Below are positions 53,421-64,000 of a stretch of DNA of 64,000 nucleotides, piece after piece. Numbering within the stretch: position 1 is the first letter of the stretch; every line of letters starts with the position of its first letter. A model generated the notes under the pieces. That model saw nothing but the letters and a program-made list of their open reading frames with translations, ran no database searches and was not told the origin of the DNA. The DNA is from Floccularia luteovirens (taxonomy: Eukaryota; Basidiomycota; Agaricomycetes; Agaricales; Squamanitaceae). The stretch is from NCBI GenBank assembly GCA_009739215.1, contig VSJF01000001.1, forward strand, positions 3,224,001 to 3,288,000, written 5' to 3'. The position numbers and the translations under genes were made by a program.

Positions 53421-54321
53421 TGCCTGCAATGAGTTTTCGTCTCAAGTCCCGAAGCTGAAGGAGTGTAAGTGGGAGATGTCCGTGATCGAGAAACGAACGC
53501 AGTTCGAGTGTCGTATGAAACGAGGATTGAAAACTGAAACCCAGCACCGCTGGGGTGTGAAGATGAATAGTCGTTAGAATCTGAGAAATTTACCACACGC
53601 AGAATATAAGGTGGTGGAAATTATGGCATTCATTAAACTTGTAACGATATGATATTATATTTTTGAGCTAGTGCACTCCACAATTAGTAACTGGTAACTG
53701 TCAAGTTTCCAAGTAGGAACGTTCCAGTTAACCATGGGCGTTCGCTGATTTTAACTTCGGTCATGGATTTTAAATTTTGAAGTTAAAAAGTCTGCGAAGT
53801 TCAACACCAGCTAGTCAACTTGTCAACATGATACTACTCATACTTTATTGCGATTACACCCTATAAAATAAATCATTTGATTGCATAGCAAACATAATTT
53901 ATTGGTGAATTAATCCGATGGAACAAGCACCATAGCAACGATAAAAAAAGACTCATTTCTCCCGTCAGCTAAATCCATATTTGTGGGCGCCATCAGATGG
54001 AGCGGCTTTGTTATGGTTTTCACGGAGACATGTGGACTGGACGGCCGAAATAGCACAAACCACACAAATGCTTGCTGTCCCAGTTTTGTATATCTTGTTC
54101 CCTAACTTTCTGTTGTATTCTTCTTTGACTTGTATTTTGTCTTCCTCCAAAAACCTAGCTATATTCAATGCAGCGAGTATGGTCAACATATCTCGACCTG
54201 ACATCAAATCAGCGCCGGGACAGGTCCAGCACCCCCCATATAGTAGGTTGTCATGAGAATTATAGTAATTTTCATCTCTACTCAATCATACAACGGTGTT
54301 GTCTTTCATTTCATTCTTTAG
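53421..54321. other. Intergenic between divergent genes
   Basis: Shared upstream region of the minus-strand membrane gene and the plus-strand tetraspanin. Strongly AT-rich at 53590-53940. Apart from the possible P450 fragment at 53965-54285 nothing is recognised. Confidence 0.45.
53965..54285 (-). pseudogene. Possible cytochrome P450 3' fragment
   Basis: A 106-codon minus frame reads YGGCWTCPGADLMSGRDMLT then ILAALNIARFLEEDKIQVKE then EY. The CPGxxL spacing followed by (L/I)xxLAALNI...EEDK resembles the heme loop and L-helix of fungal P450s (CPGRxLA...ILAxFNI...DExG), but the invariant FxxGxR part is degraded (LLYGGCW) and no upstream exons were found. The rest of the frame is unfamiliar. 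It could also be an unrelated small protein. Confidence 0.3.
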
Positions 54322-55609
54322 ATGGACAGTTCACGGTAAGTGCACACTCTTCCGTCCAACAAATGGACTCTAACATACCTTTTAGGCGGTCCTCTCGCAG
54401 AGCATCTATCATCTCAAACTCCGCATATTCGCAAACAGGGTCAACACGTCACATCCTTGCAGACATGAACAACTCCAATGATTACTTCTCTGAGCAACTC
54501 GATGCTCCCGTTGCGCCATTTTCTTTGCCGTCTTTACCCTCACGTTCAGCTAGTAACCTCGATGCAAATGTTTCTCTCAGCATCAATTATCTTCCCACAA
54601 AATTTTCCACGTCACTCCTTAGACCTGGCGCCCGCAGACGCAGAGGGAGCAAGGGTATAGAGCCGTCTGTTCCAAAACAGGGTGGTGGAGTGGACGCCTT
54701 TCGCAGTGGAGAGGCAAGAATGCCTGATGGGAAGAGGCTTCGATGGAACAGATTCAAATGGATACTCTTTTTTACAAATTTAGCGGTATGTTTTATTGTC
54801 CGAGTGTCATTCCGAGCTTGATTGGACAAACCAGCTATCACTTTACTCGGTTGGAGCACTCATAGCTTGCCTCCTTACATGGTTCAACGTTTGGGAACAT
54901 GCTGATGTTGTGCGCGTTGGCAACCGTTCTGAGCTCATTATCTCCACAATCGCCGCTAGCTTGGGAATATTTGCTTCTGTCATTGGTTGGGCTGGAATCT
55001 TGTTGAATAATCGCGGCTTTCTTGCTTTCTACACCTTCCTTCTTTGGGTTGTATTCGCATTCCTCGTCACACCAGGGTATATAACATATCGTCGTCAGCG
55101 ACTTAACCTAGAAGGCAAAGTCAATGCCCAATGGTCACGGGATCTAGGGGCGGATGGTCGCCTCCGGGTGCAAAACCAACTCTTATGTTGTGGCTATTTC
55201 AGCCCGTTCGTTGAGGCGACCGTTAGTCAGACTTGCTACGCCAGGAGCATTTTACCTGGGTGTAAATCCGTCTATCTGGACTTCCAGCGCATGGTTTTGA
55301 ACAGATGGGCTCTCGTTGTATTCGCCATTGTACCCTTACATGTCATCATCATGGTCGCGGGTCTACTGTGTTCCAACCACGTAACGTATAGATTTGGGAA
55401 GGGAATGATGCCTGAAGCTTACAGGCTGAACATGAACAGCATGGCAGTCATCATGGATAATTATGCAAAGTCTGTTTTTATAAATTTTTCTCTGAGATAA
55501 AAGTATTCATTTTCCGTTTCGTAGCCAACTTGCTGAACAGTACGGCATGGATGTTGCATCCGAAGTAGTCAAGCGGTCTCGCTCCAATCTCCAACTCAAT
55601 TTGAAGTAA
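54322..55609 (+). CDS. Tetraspanin-like protein, basidiomycete type
   Basis: Four-helix membrane protein. Start ATGGACAGTTCACG then a 50-bp intron gives MDSSRRSSRRASIISN; a start at ATG 54363 without that intron is the alternative. A long hydrophilic N-terminus follows (YFSEQLDAPVAPFSLPSLPS; RPGARRRRGSKG; RMPDGKRLRWNRFKWI). Helix 1 is WILFFTNLALSLYSVGALIA; then IISTIAASLGIFASVIGWAG then ILL (helix 2), FLAFYTFLLWVVFAFLVTPG (helix 3), an outer loop with QNQLLCCGYFSPFVEATVSQ then TCYARSILPGCK (the CCG motif with further Cys), and helix 4 ALVVFAIVPLHVIIMVAGLL. The tail is NQLAEQYGMDVASEVVKRSR then SNLQLNLK, TAA at 55607-55609. Long N-terminus plus CCGYFSPFVEA fits the Tsp2-type fungal tetraspanins; related proteins act in surface signalling and host penetration in some fungi, but the role here is unknown. 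Confidence 0.85.
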
Positions 55610-56271
55610 TTCACGGCATCTTGTCCAAGAAGATACCAATATCTATGTGCAATTATCTGTTGTTATATATACAGCGTCTTGCATACATGGAATCTAAGAA
55701 CACACTCATTTGAGCCATTTTTCCGCGACAAATTCTTTTGTGTTTGATGGACGTGCAATTCTGTATGTTAATCTTTACATATTTAATAAGCAACAGTCTA
55801 CTCGAAGTGGATTGTCTATCTGGACTTTAAATATACAGAATGTCATATGTCGATGTCTTACAAGAATCAATCCTCTGAATAATTTGTGGTACTTAGAAAA
55901 ACTACTAAGCACATTTAGAATGTTTGATTGCGGGGGATCATCCTCTTGTCGGTTGGTGGGCGCACATCGTGGGTATGGTATTTGTGAGTGTCACTTTCTC
56001 TCAAAGTACTGGTGTCAACAGGCCCGGAGTATGTAGGAACAGGGATATCAGATTTTGTTGAAAGGGTTCAGCAGAGGTAACAGCATTGAATATATTCCAG
56101 ATGTTGGCTTATCAACAGGTGAGTGTGATTCGGCACCTCCAATTAAACCTTCACAAACTCTTGAAAAAGGAGGTAAATATGCATATCTGTATTTATCGTT
56201 AATGATATTTCCCATGTACATTAACCGTTCGTTTTTCAACTGATAAGCCAACTGGTATCCGTCTCAAAGTT
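55610..56271. other. Intergenic, convergent 3' ends
   Basis: Between the tetraspanin (+) and the DUF6699 gene (-). Contains short frames (for example a GDHPLVGWWAHIVGMVF run near 55935-55985) without starts or partners. No feature is supported. Confidence 0.4.
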
Positions 56272-57662
56272 TTACTCATGAGATGAACTTTTGTACTTAG
56301 GTTTTGCAAAAAAAAGTTTGCCAACTCCGGAGGCATCACTTGAGTCCGAGTCTTTACTCGATCTCTTGTTCATTACCATTTCAATACCCACTAGTGAGGT
56401 TTTTCCTTCCAAGAAATCAATTCTCCTGACGCCTGCATCCCATCCACCGCCCATGCGCTCGCAACGCTTTTCATATGCTCTTTTGACTTTTCGTTGGTTT
56501 CTGCTACCATGTCCAAGCTGTTCCCATTCTTCCTTGGTGACACGCATGGAAAGCATTTCATACAATGAGTGCAAAACGTCCACGTTGGTGATAGGTGTGC
56601 CACGCCCACAGTCATCTTTTTCGAATCGACTATCGATATAGAATCGCGGCCTCGTCCTTTTACTGGGCGAATCTTCTGTCCTGCGTTGCGAAGGGTGTAC
56701 CAAGACAGACCAAGGAAGTTTTTCACACCTGAAAACGAGTTTGTTCATCGTGGGGGGTTCTGTGGCAGGCTGCGCAAGGGTATGTGCGGGAACAGCTGTC
56801 AGTGTATAACGGTCCAGTATAGTATGGGAAGAGGGTGGATATGTGACGTCATATGATAGTGGTGCAGAATGCAATCTGGTACAGGAAAGGAGTGGATGCA
56901 TATGTACTGTTGCCATTCGATTGGGATTGAGAAAAGATACATGTGCTTCTATATCTCTTGTTAATATCTTTATTCATGGTGGAATGCATCCGCTTACGAG
57001 GTTTGTGCTTTGGGACTGATTCACTAGTGCCAGTATGCTTTAGCACTGGACGAAGGTCGGACTGAGTAGCAACGCTCCCAGCGCTAGAGGTGCGAGAAGG
57101 TGTGTATGGCCGACTCGACGATCCGGGATGGATTGAAGAGTTTGAGGAGTGGGTACTACTAAATGAACCGGTAGGAACGTAAAGTGGGTAAAGTGGTGCT
57201 AAATGTCGCGTCGGAAACTTTCAATATGGGGTTGACTCAATGCAAACTAAACCATTACGTACGACGTTCCCTGACGCTATGACTCGAAGCCCTATATATT
57301 GCTGGCCTTCGAGAAGATTGCGAACCATATTGTTGGTAGTTAGGATGTATTTGGTATAATTGATTGCATTCAGGAGGTTGTTGAGAGGTAGATTCGTATC
57401 GCAGAGGTGAAGGTGCAGCTACTCTAGTGGCAGTAGATAAACTTTCACTTCTTTGTCGGGACGCCGAAGCACTTTTTGGGGGGTGTTGTAGGGGAAATGG
57501 GGGGTTCTGAGGTACTGCCTGTGAACTAGAGAGAACCTGACTTGAGGCGGGGTGGTTGACTTCAACTGGAGTAGTAGGTGTCGACCTTGACCGATGATGG
57601 GACTTTCTAGTGGCAGATTTCTCAGACGCACCCCCGAATATGTATCGCAGATAGGAAGTCAT
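56272..57662 (-). CDS. DUF6699-domain protein with long disordered N-terminus
   Basis: Start MTSYLRYIFGGASEKSATRK. The first 250 residues are rich in Ser, Pro, Gln and Arg (HHRSRSTPTTPVEVNHPASS; QYGSQSSRRPAIYRASSHS), interrupted by one intron near 57240, and continue YPLYVPTGSFSSTHSSNSS ... VLKHTGTSESVPKHKPRK. The C-terminal domain is MHPLLSCTRLHSAPLSYDVT, LAQPATEPPTMNKLVFRCEK then LPWSVLVHPS, then PITNVDVLHSLYEMLSMRVT, KEEWEQLG, VKRAYEKRCERM, VRRIDFLEGKTSLVGIEMV. That order (HPLL..DxxxPP, LxQPAT.PP, LPW.xxV, VT..DVL..LY..LR..VT..EW..L, VxxAYxxRC, VxRVDFLxGKTxFxGL) is the DUF6699 domain, found only in fungi and of unknown function. The splice joining the two halves (near 56910-57000) has two possible donors. 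Stop TAA at 56272-56274. Confidence 0.78.
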
Positions 57663-57862
57663 TCTACTTGCGTAAAGAAGTCCAACAAGTCGTCGATGGA
57701 GTTGTAACAATGACTTTATACCCTCACGATACCCTCACGGGTTATATATACTAAAAGAAGAATGTGTCTCAGGTTGTAGTGCTTATCTAAAGGATTCCGG
57801 ATACTCACACGGTTTTGGTGTTCGAAATTTGCGGCTGCAGTATGTATGCAAGCGACCTGCTC

Positions 57863-58390
57863 TCAGAACCGTGCATGACTAGAAAGTGGATTAGCCGATA
57901 TACGTGGGTATATCTTGTACGTGTTTGATGCGCTCAGAATTCCATACATTGATAAGACGCGGAAGCGTGTCGACCTCTGATAAGTTTCTAACCGAACGAA
58001 CAGACCTAGAATAAGAGTCACAGCTAGAATGATGAATATGATGTAAAATATGGTGCACGGAACCCAAGCACTCGCCGTTTTAGGTAGTAAACCTGACATA
58101 CATCCTAAAATCCGAAACCCTCCTATGAGAATAACATGGCTGAAGTAAATTAATATTAGCGTCGGTTCCCGCAGCATTATTTTTCACGTTTGATGGATTG
58201 ACAATTATTTGGATACACGTGTACATGCATGTAGAACACTCACCAACTTCGAAGTGCCAACTTTTACATACAGCATCAGAAACCCAACTCAGGGGCGCAG
58301 ATGATGAAATGAACCCCCTCGTGCAGCTCGGCAAAATGAAGCGTGTATGTGGTGCGCTGTTAAGTATAAGTACTTACAGTACCAGTTTAC
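57863..58390 (-). pseudogene. Putative membrane-protein fragment
   Basis: Minus-strand frame HVILIGGFRILGCMSGLLPK then TASAWVPCTIFYIIFIILAV, LILGLFVRLETYQRSTRFRV. The pattern of Cys-x3-G, Trp-Val-Pro and a helix followed by a basic segment resembles the second half of the multi-pass, DUF6533-like membrane proteins common in Agaricomycetes. A preceding segment (LPSCTRGFISSSAPLSWVSD) could be an upstream exon ending at gtgagtg near 58240. No start and no N-terminal half could be found, so it is probably truncated. Confidence 0.3.
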
Positions 58391-58501
58391 TAGGACCGAG
58401 GTTCTTGGAATAATCAGAAGCTTATGCCCAACAATGCCAAACAACATCATTGAAAGACTAAATGCTCCCTACAAGTACACTACAATTGCTGCGCTATCAC
58501 A

Positions 58502-59847
58502 ATGTCAGAATCTTCAAACTCAGAGACTCAGATCAACATCAAAGGTATGTCGGCTTAATCTCTGGGCATAGCAGAATTAAAGGGGGTACATAGGTCCCAA
58601 CGAATTGAAGCTTCAAATAAGCATCAGTACAGACAAAACCGTCCTCGAACTCAAACAAGCAATCGCTGAAAAATCAGACGTTGAAGCTGCGCGGCAGAGA
58701 CTAATTTACTCTGGTACGCAAATTTATTCCATAATGAAAGACTCAGTATACCTTTCTAATGTAATCTAGGTCGCGTTTTAAAGGTATCATCTTTCCAGTA
58801 CTACCAGTATTACTTTACCTAATGCCTGTTTATGTTAGGATGAAGATGTTTTATCGACATATAAGATCCAGTCATCGCATACAATCCATATGGTTAAGGG
58901 TGTAGCTCGCGCAGGGGGACAGTCGACAACTACCACCACAAATCCTACCACTCCTCAACAATTGCCAACGATGCAGACGGGGCAGAATATTCATGACCCG
59001 TTGACTCAGCTGAACAGCCACCTGGGTTTTGGAGCAATGGCAGGTTTGAATCCTTTCGGTGATTTGGGCTTGAACCCGAATGACCCAAACATGGCGCGTT
59101 ATTCCATATTATGACTGACCCCTTACTGATCGGTTTTCTCAGATGCAAGCTATGTTGAATAATCCCCAGTTTGTGCAACAAATGTCATCGTTAATGTCAA
59201 ACCCTGCGGTGATTGATCAAATCATCGCCTCGAATCCTCAATTTTCAGCAATGGGACCTCAGGCCCGTGAGATGTTCCAAAGTCCACAATTTAGGGATAT
59301 AATGTGCGTCCGAAATGTTTTTCTACTCTTGCAGGATGACCTATCAGATTCATAGTTCTAATCCGGAACGTCTGCAACAAATGCTACAAATGGCATCGAT
59401 GTTCCAAAATGCTTCTGGTGGGGCAGGGCCGTTAGCAAATCCATTTGGAGCCGCAACTTCTTTCCCAGCTCCAGGAAATACGAATGCAACCACTCCTACC
59501 CCAAATACTAATGCACCTTCTCAACCGACCGACCCCTCCCGTACTAGCATGCCCTTCGACCCAGCAATGATGCAACAGCTTATGGGCCTTGGGATGCCAT
59601 TCAATCAGCCAAATATCAGTGGTCTACCCGAGGATCCCAGACCTCCCGAAGTAAGGTTCCAGGTTCAGCTCCAGGTATGTTAACGCTGCAATAATTGAAA
59701 TCACCCTCTAACAAAATTTTTTTCTTTTACCAGCAACTGCAGGACATGGGTTTTTCAAACGCTTCGCAGAACATAAGGGCTCTCCTTGCAACTGGTGGTA
59801 ATGTTCACTCTGCAATTGAATACATCCTGGGAGGTGGAGGTTTGTGA
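58502..59847 (+). CDS. DSK2: Ubiquilin/Dsk2-type ubiquitin receptor
   Basis: Shuttles ubiquitinated proteins to the proteasome. N-terminal ubiquitin-like domain: [14 protein letters not shown] joined to [20 protein letters not shown] then [40 protein letters not shown] then IHMVKG. Then a Thr/Gln linker, and STI1-type repeats rich in Met, Asn and Pro: [20 protein letters not shown] then [52 protein letters not shown] Pro/Thr linker precedes a C-terminal UBA domain: [20 protein letters not shown] then [20 protein letters not shown] then GGGL, with the MGF loop present. TGA at 59845-59847. Length is about 380 residues, with eight or so introns. UBL-STI1-UBA order is diagnostic. Confidence 0.95.
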
Positions 59848-60819
59848 TGAGATAATTATTCTACATGAATTATTGTGAGATTATGTACTACTGTAGTCAT
59901 ATTGTCAAGATGGGTGTTCCTGTTAATTCACCTGTACATGTCACCTTGCTTTAGCTAGGTCACCCACATTGATCGTGCTCCTTATAAGATATAAATGTTC
60001 TGTCAGTACAAACAAGTCCAAATAAATCTGCACTGCTGGCTCAAGATAAATACATCATAGGTTGAGTTTGATAATTATCTCGTTAGGCAGTTAAGCAATT
60101 ATCTAAACTACTTATGATATTAAGTTTAGGGAAATTGTATATTATCACCTAATTACAATATTAATGTTTGCTTGCTTCAACATCAAACTTGACAGATAAT
60201 CTACACAGTTTCACAACATACTTAAGCTCAACCAGAGTGATTCTGGTGCAAATCATTTAGGATAAGAACTGAAAAATGGCCTACTAGAAGGAGATGTCAG
60301 GATCCTGTTGTGACAGCTATAAGGGGAACCCCAAGTTCAACCTTTCGAACCCTTCAAAACCACTCAGCAATATCTCGACACCACTTTCCACTACTCTCAA
60401 TACAACTTCAACATGCTTACTATCAGGGAGTTATATATTTAGATACAGTTACTAAGGTTGCCACCCATCTAAGATGGTAACCCTCCTTCGATACCTCTTC
60501 TATTTTTATCCACATATATAGCAACACCCCTGGACAGAAATCCTTAGACTTTTCTCTTCAGATTTCCTGTCCAGGTGAGTAGATAGAATATGTCTACTTT
60601 ACAATATAATAACTTTGGATTTCCTGTCCAGTTCGATGTGCTTCCTGTTTTGCAGCCTGTTGCAATACTTCGAAACACACACTGTGCAAACTGCCCAGTT
60701 GCCCTTACAGTAGAAAAGTCTCACCAAAAGGACTAGTGCTATTGAGCCAACCAATTAGCAGGTTTTGCACCTCAACACCCGGGGTCCCCTTTAGCCACTC
60801 TCTCATAGCAGCCTATTGC
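59848..60819. other. Intergenic / repeat-like sequence before the LTR
   Basis: AT-rich, no coding sequence. It contains TGTTGTGACAGC at 60306, the same 12 bases that start the LTR at 60820, and two copies of ATTTCCTGTCCAG (about 60564 and 60618). It may hold an older solo LTR of the same family, but the ends cannot be fixed. Confidence 0.35.
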
Positions 60820-61105
60820 TGTTGTGACAGCACGATCACATGATGGATTACATAATTCATCAGGTGATGAGTCACACGTGATATGTCACATGATATGTCA
60901 CATGACTACACTCACATATGCCCCATGCCCTATGCATGAACCTTATGTCAATATGTACATATAGCTAGAATTGTATATAAGGACACTCTTATGTGAATAG
61001 ATACCTTATTCTATTCTATAGGTAGTAGTAGTAAGACTAACCGTAAGGTGTGAACTAAGTAAGCACAAGGTAAGGCTTGAGTCTCTCTACTGTGTCACAC
61101 ACACA
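60820..61105 (+). repeat. 5' LTR of a Ty3-type retrotransposon
   Basis: Starts TGTTGTGACAGC and ends in CACACACA, near-inverted ends with the TG...CA rule of LTRs. TATATAAGG near 60974 is a likely promoter TATA box. The bases just after it, TGGCTACTCAAC, begin with TGG as primer-binding sites do (pairing with a tRNA CCA end). The gag reading frame starts right here. The matching 3' LTR would lie beyond the window, so the boundary is inferred. Confidence 0.6.
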
Positions 61106-61378
61106 TGGCTACTCAACAATTGCCCCACATCACCATGAGTGCAGAAGACCATCTCTTTGCCATGGAAAATGCAGTCCATGAAGCCAATGTGAGAAGTGAA
61201 AACCCACCAACATATCCTAAATGAGATCCTACAATGACTTAACCAATTATCCACAATTCCCCAAGACTCTCCTGTCCCTACTCCACCTTTTCCAACCCTC
61301 GAACCAGTTGCAAAGAGCATCACACCCTTGCGACCTTTGATGCCTAATGATTTCAATGGAGATCGCACTCAAGGGCGC
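61105..61378 (+). pseudogene. Gag 5' part of the LTR retrotransposon (interrupted)
   Basis: Reads MATQQLPHITMSAEDHLFAM then ENAVHEANVRSE; after a one-base frame slip it continues HILNEILQ-stop-LNQLS and ITPLRPLMPNDFNGDRTQGR. The FNGDR.QGR motif begins the conserved capsid core of fungal Ty3 Gag. Translation is broken by the frame slip and a TGA where family members carry Arg (CGA to TGA). The conserved core then stops dead at the insertion at 61379 and resumes at 63504. Confidence 0.65.
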
Positions 61379-63498
61379 TGTTACCATTTTGGGGCTTAGG
61401 CGTCGTCGTTTACTGGTCTCGTCATAAGTATGTCCAGGTTAGGGAATGGTTGGGGTTTGCTAGTCAGGTTTCCCTAGCACGATAGTAGGTTACGCTACCA
61501 CATAGGTTACAAACCACCTGTCGGAGTCTCTCTGAGGTCAGTTACAGAGGTGGGGACAGCCAGGCATTTCAGGCTGTACAGTGTCGTCTGTGCCATTATT
61601 TACAACGATCTTGTCATCCTAGACAAGGGAGGGAGAGTCACTTAGGTGTCACTGAGGTAACAGAGTAATCACTCATATTAGGAGGTACTCGAAACTAAGA
61701 TCAAGCTGAGGCTTGACTGTAGTTTTGCACTACTTAAATACAAGTACGCTACTTCTAATAATAACCTATTGCGTGCTTGCTCAATAAGCTACAAGTCAAT
61801 GCAGAGTCATACAGAAGTATCTACAAGTCATTTAGAAGCTGTCAAGAACTGACTTCGGGGTCAACTCCGTGAACTCGGTGTGGGAAACCCCCACTACCTC
61901 GGAACGGATATGGTAAGCCTGAGACATAGTCTAAGCCTAACGAGCATCAGAGAACTTCCCCAACCAATCACAACGCGAAGCACAACATTCAGCAATTCTT
62001 ACGCAATCGACTACCCAAATTTCATATTGCGAAGCCCCAGACGCCACAAATGCCCCGCTCAGGACACGCGCCCCCATTCTTAATTCCCGCAGCGCACTCT
62101 TCCAGACGCCACATAGCTTAATGAGGACCACGCGGCCCGCTGATGCGATCAACCATCAACTTTAGCTCACAAGCCCCTCGGCCGCCGCGTTTCCTAAAAT
62201 TAGCCGGTAAAAACCCCGTATCAGCGCCATCACTTATCTGATCATCGGTCTTAATCGGGATTATCACGCGGATTTGCCTTTCGGACCAAGAAAACAGCGC
62301 TCCTGCTAATATTGGTGCACAGGATCACGACTACCTTGGTCACGTGTGATGCGAGCGCACAGCAACACTCAGCCTTGCTGTGTTTCCGCAAGGCAGACCA
62401 GATGGCCCTCCAGCATTATTTAGCCTTTATTTCTCTTTTGTGAGTTTCACAATTCTATAACCAGTATAGCGCATATTCCTGGTGATGCCCCTTGCGATTT
62501 TTTTTACCGCTACCATTCATTAAATTTAGTACATTTCTCCGATTACTTAGTACTCTTTCCGCAACGCCCGTAGATATAAAAGATTGTAACTTCGATAGTG
62601 AAAGGAAAAAGTTTCTACGATCCCAATCAGTTAGCGTCTAAAGTCTAAAAACCACTCTCAACCTACATATCCCTCACGCACCAAGCGCACCCGCACTCCG
62701 CAAGATAACGCGCTCGCGCACATCTAACTGCGCTTCTCTAACGCGGACTTCGTCTGCATTCTTCCACACCTGCGCGCTACCACTGTGCACTCCGTTATTT
62801 AATCCATAAGTCCACTCCTTAAATACAACCACCTAAGTTCTCAACAAGGAACTTTCTTCAGAATTAGCAGACGGATGCGCTGCTCCCCATTAGGCTTCTG
62901 AGCCTGCTCGCACTTACCTGTCCTTCATCGGAGTTAACTCCCGTCAGATGTTAGACGTGGCTTCAATGATGTCCGTTGCACCCTGCCAACTTCCGATGTC
63001 TAATTTACAAATGCCGAGGTCTGTGTCCGAAGACCGGAGTTGTTGCGGGAAGTGGACGGAACTTAGAGAGGAACAAGATTATGAGTCTTAGTTGATATTC
63101 AAACTACAGAACTGTGTACGTCTCTGTAGTTTAAGTACTGGCAACAACGTGTGAATATCCCTGAGGGTGGTAATGCAGGGAGGTACATTAAAAGAGGACA
63201 AAGGAATGATAAAAAAAGGATAAGTGTTTGTTACAAGTATTATGTAATACGGGGGACATATGTCCGAGAAATGGAGAAGGATAAAAGGGTATGAAGTCCG
63301 AGGTAAGGTTTGGATGTCCGAGGTTTCGGAGGTGTTCGGATCCTGACAGAAGCCTACACAAGTCATTATGAGTTAATAGAAGCAAAATGCGAGTCATATA
63401 CAAAACATGTATGGGAAACTAAGAAACGAGGCAGGAACGCATTGCGCACGTGTTCTAAAGTCCAGGGAGATAGCACGTATCCGGATAAGGTCATAACA
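61379..63498. mobile_element. 2.12 kb insertion in gag, long solo LTR or non-autonomous element
   Basis: Begins TGTTA and ends TAACA, perfect 5-bp inverted termini, and is flanked by GGCGC (61374-61378) and GGCAC (63499-63503), a 5-bp target duplication with one G-to-A change. Removing it and one flank joins GDRTQGR to SFLNSCRLY of Gag in frame, so the boundaries are secure. The interior has no coding frame above 95 codons. Its composition differs from the surroundings: 62050-62950 has many CG dinucleotides (gcgcactccg, acgcggac), unlike the AT-rich host DNA. No internal copy of either end is present, so there is no LTR pair. It is most simply a single long LTR left after recombination, or a non-autonomous element. 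The host element family is unknown. Confidence 0.7.
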
Positions 63499-64000
63499 GG
63501 CACTCCTTTCTCAACTCCTGTCGACTCTATATTACCCTGTGCCCAGAACAGTTCTCTGATGAGCAGCGACATATTCACTGGGCTCTTTTCTTCATGAAAG
63601 AGAGTTGAGCTGTGACCTTCACACATTAAATCATGCAATGCGAAGCCAAAACTGACTAAGCTGCCTACAATGACTGGACTTGTTTTGAACAGGCCTTCAC
63701 CACAGAATTCTGCCCAAAACATGAGACCACTATTGCTCTCACTACTCTCGAATCAGTTCAATACTTCCAGGGAAAAAGGACTGTGGATGAATATGTGGAT
63801 GAGTTCAAGGACTTGATTGAGGAAGCTCAATACACAGATGGTGTTGCAATTGTGATGAAGTTTTGCAGAGGCCTCAAACCTCGAATACAGAACAGGATTG
63901 CAGAGATGGGTGAAAACTGCCCAGCAAATGATGATCCTGAAGGCTGGTATAGCATGGCTTGCCTTCTAGACCAGAATCAAACTGCTAATGATGCCTTTTA
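63499..64000 (+). pseudogene. Gag 3' part of the LTR retrotransposon, runs off the window
   Basis: Resumes with SFLNSCRLYITLCPEQFSDE then QRHIHWALFFMKE and, further on, FTTEFCPKHETTIALTTLES then VQYFQGKRTVDEYVDEFKDL, IEEAQYTDGVAIVMKFCRGL and RIQNRIAEMGENCPANDDPE then GWYSMACLLDQNQTANDAF. This is the capsid region of chromovirus-like Ty3 Gag (RTVDEYxDEFxDLI, IVxKFRRGLxxxIQ). In-frame stops TGA, TAA and TAA fall between FMKES and the FEQAF region, at sites where Arg or Gln codons are expected, so this copy is dead. Zinc knuckle and polyprotein would follow beyond 64000. Confidence 0.75.

Noticed and set aside
60306..60831. Possible LTR pair starting at the two TGTTGTGACAGC copies
   Set aside because: Only the first 12 bases agree; the sequences then diverge, so they are not the two LTRs of one element. 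The left one may be an older relative.
61379..63498. Complete LTR retrotransposon inside gag
   Set aside because: Neither end of the insertion is repeated internally and there is no coding frame, so there is no LTR pair and no polyprotein.

Overview
This is a nuclear contig from a filamentous fungus, almost certainly an Agaricomycete (mushroom-forming basidiomycete). Genes are packed with many short GT-AG introns (mostly about 45-65 bp), and the window carries lineage-typical families: a CYP63-like cytochrome P450, a DUF6699 protein, a basidiomycete tetraspanin, several multi-pass membrane families without names, and a Ty3-type gag at the right edge. The DNA is AT-rich for this class. I cannot name the species. 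Exon structures below were read by eye from splice signals and family conservation; start codons and some exon edges are uncertain where stated.

Layout. 0-8 kb: a tandem pair of small secreted proteins (the first cut by the window edge), a GH28 exopolygalacturonase, a decayed copy of a membrane gene, and a broken alpha/beta hydrolase. 8-21 kb: NAD malic enzyme (-), a poor membrane-protein remnant, U1A/U2B''-type snRNP protein (+), a single-pass membrane protein with a PPxY tail (-), an EPT1/CPT1-type phospholipid synthase (-), a methyltransferase pseudogene and histone H3 (-). 21-35 kb: two copies of a dispersed repeat, a PD-(D/E)XK-like protein (-), an orphan membrane protein, cofactor-independent phosphoglycerate mutase, a small glycine-rich protein (-), ribosomal protein L10a and a second orphan membrane protein. 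35-41 kb is a mobile-element zone: a Tc1/mariner-class remnant with intact ends, a long-armed foldback element, the P450, a dead UPF1-like helicase and the third copy of the dispersed repeat. 41-60 kb is a housekeeping block: ISWI remodeller, CCT3 chaperonin subunit, subtilisin-like protease (-), a multi-pass membrane protein (-), tetraspanin, DUF6699 protein (-) and ubiquilin/Dsk2. 60.8 kb to the end is a Ty3-type LTR element whose gag is split by a 2.12 kb insertion flanked by a 5-bp target duplication.

Functional reading. Most intact genes are independent housekeeping genes (splicing, translation, chromatin, protein folding, glycolysis, phospholipid synthesis). The secreted proteins, pectinase and subtilase are the extracellular, substrate- or host-facing part. 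No CRISPR, operon, tRNA, rRNA or obvious biosynthetic cluster was found. The most distinctive structural feature is the use of very small exons: a 5-nt exon carries the NTDG catalytic Asp codon of the GH28 gene and a 6-nt exon completes the catalytic Asp codon of the subtilase, with a 10-nt exon in histone H3 and a 5-nt first coding exon in L10a. The second is the number of recently disabled genes, several with nonsense codons of the CGA/CAA/CAG-to-stop kind expected from C-to-T change.
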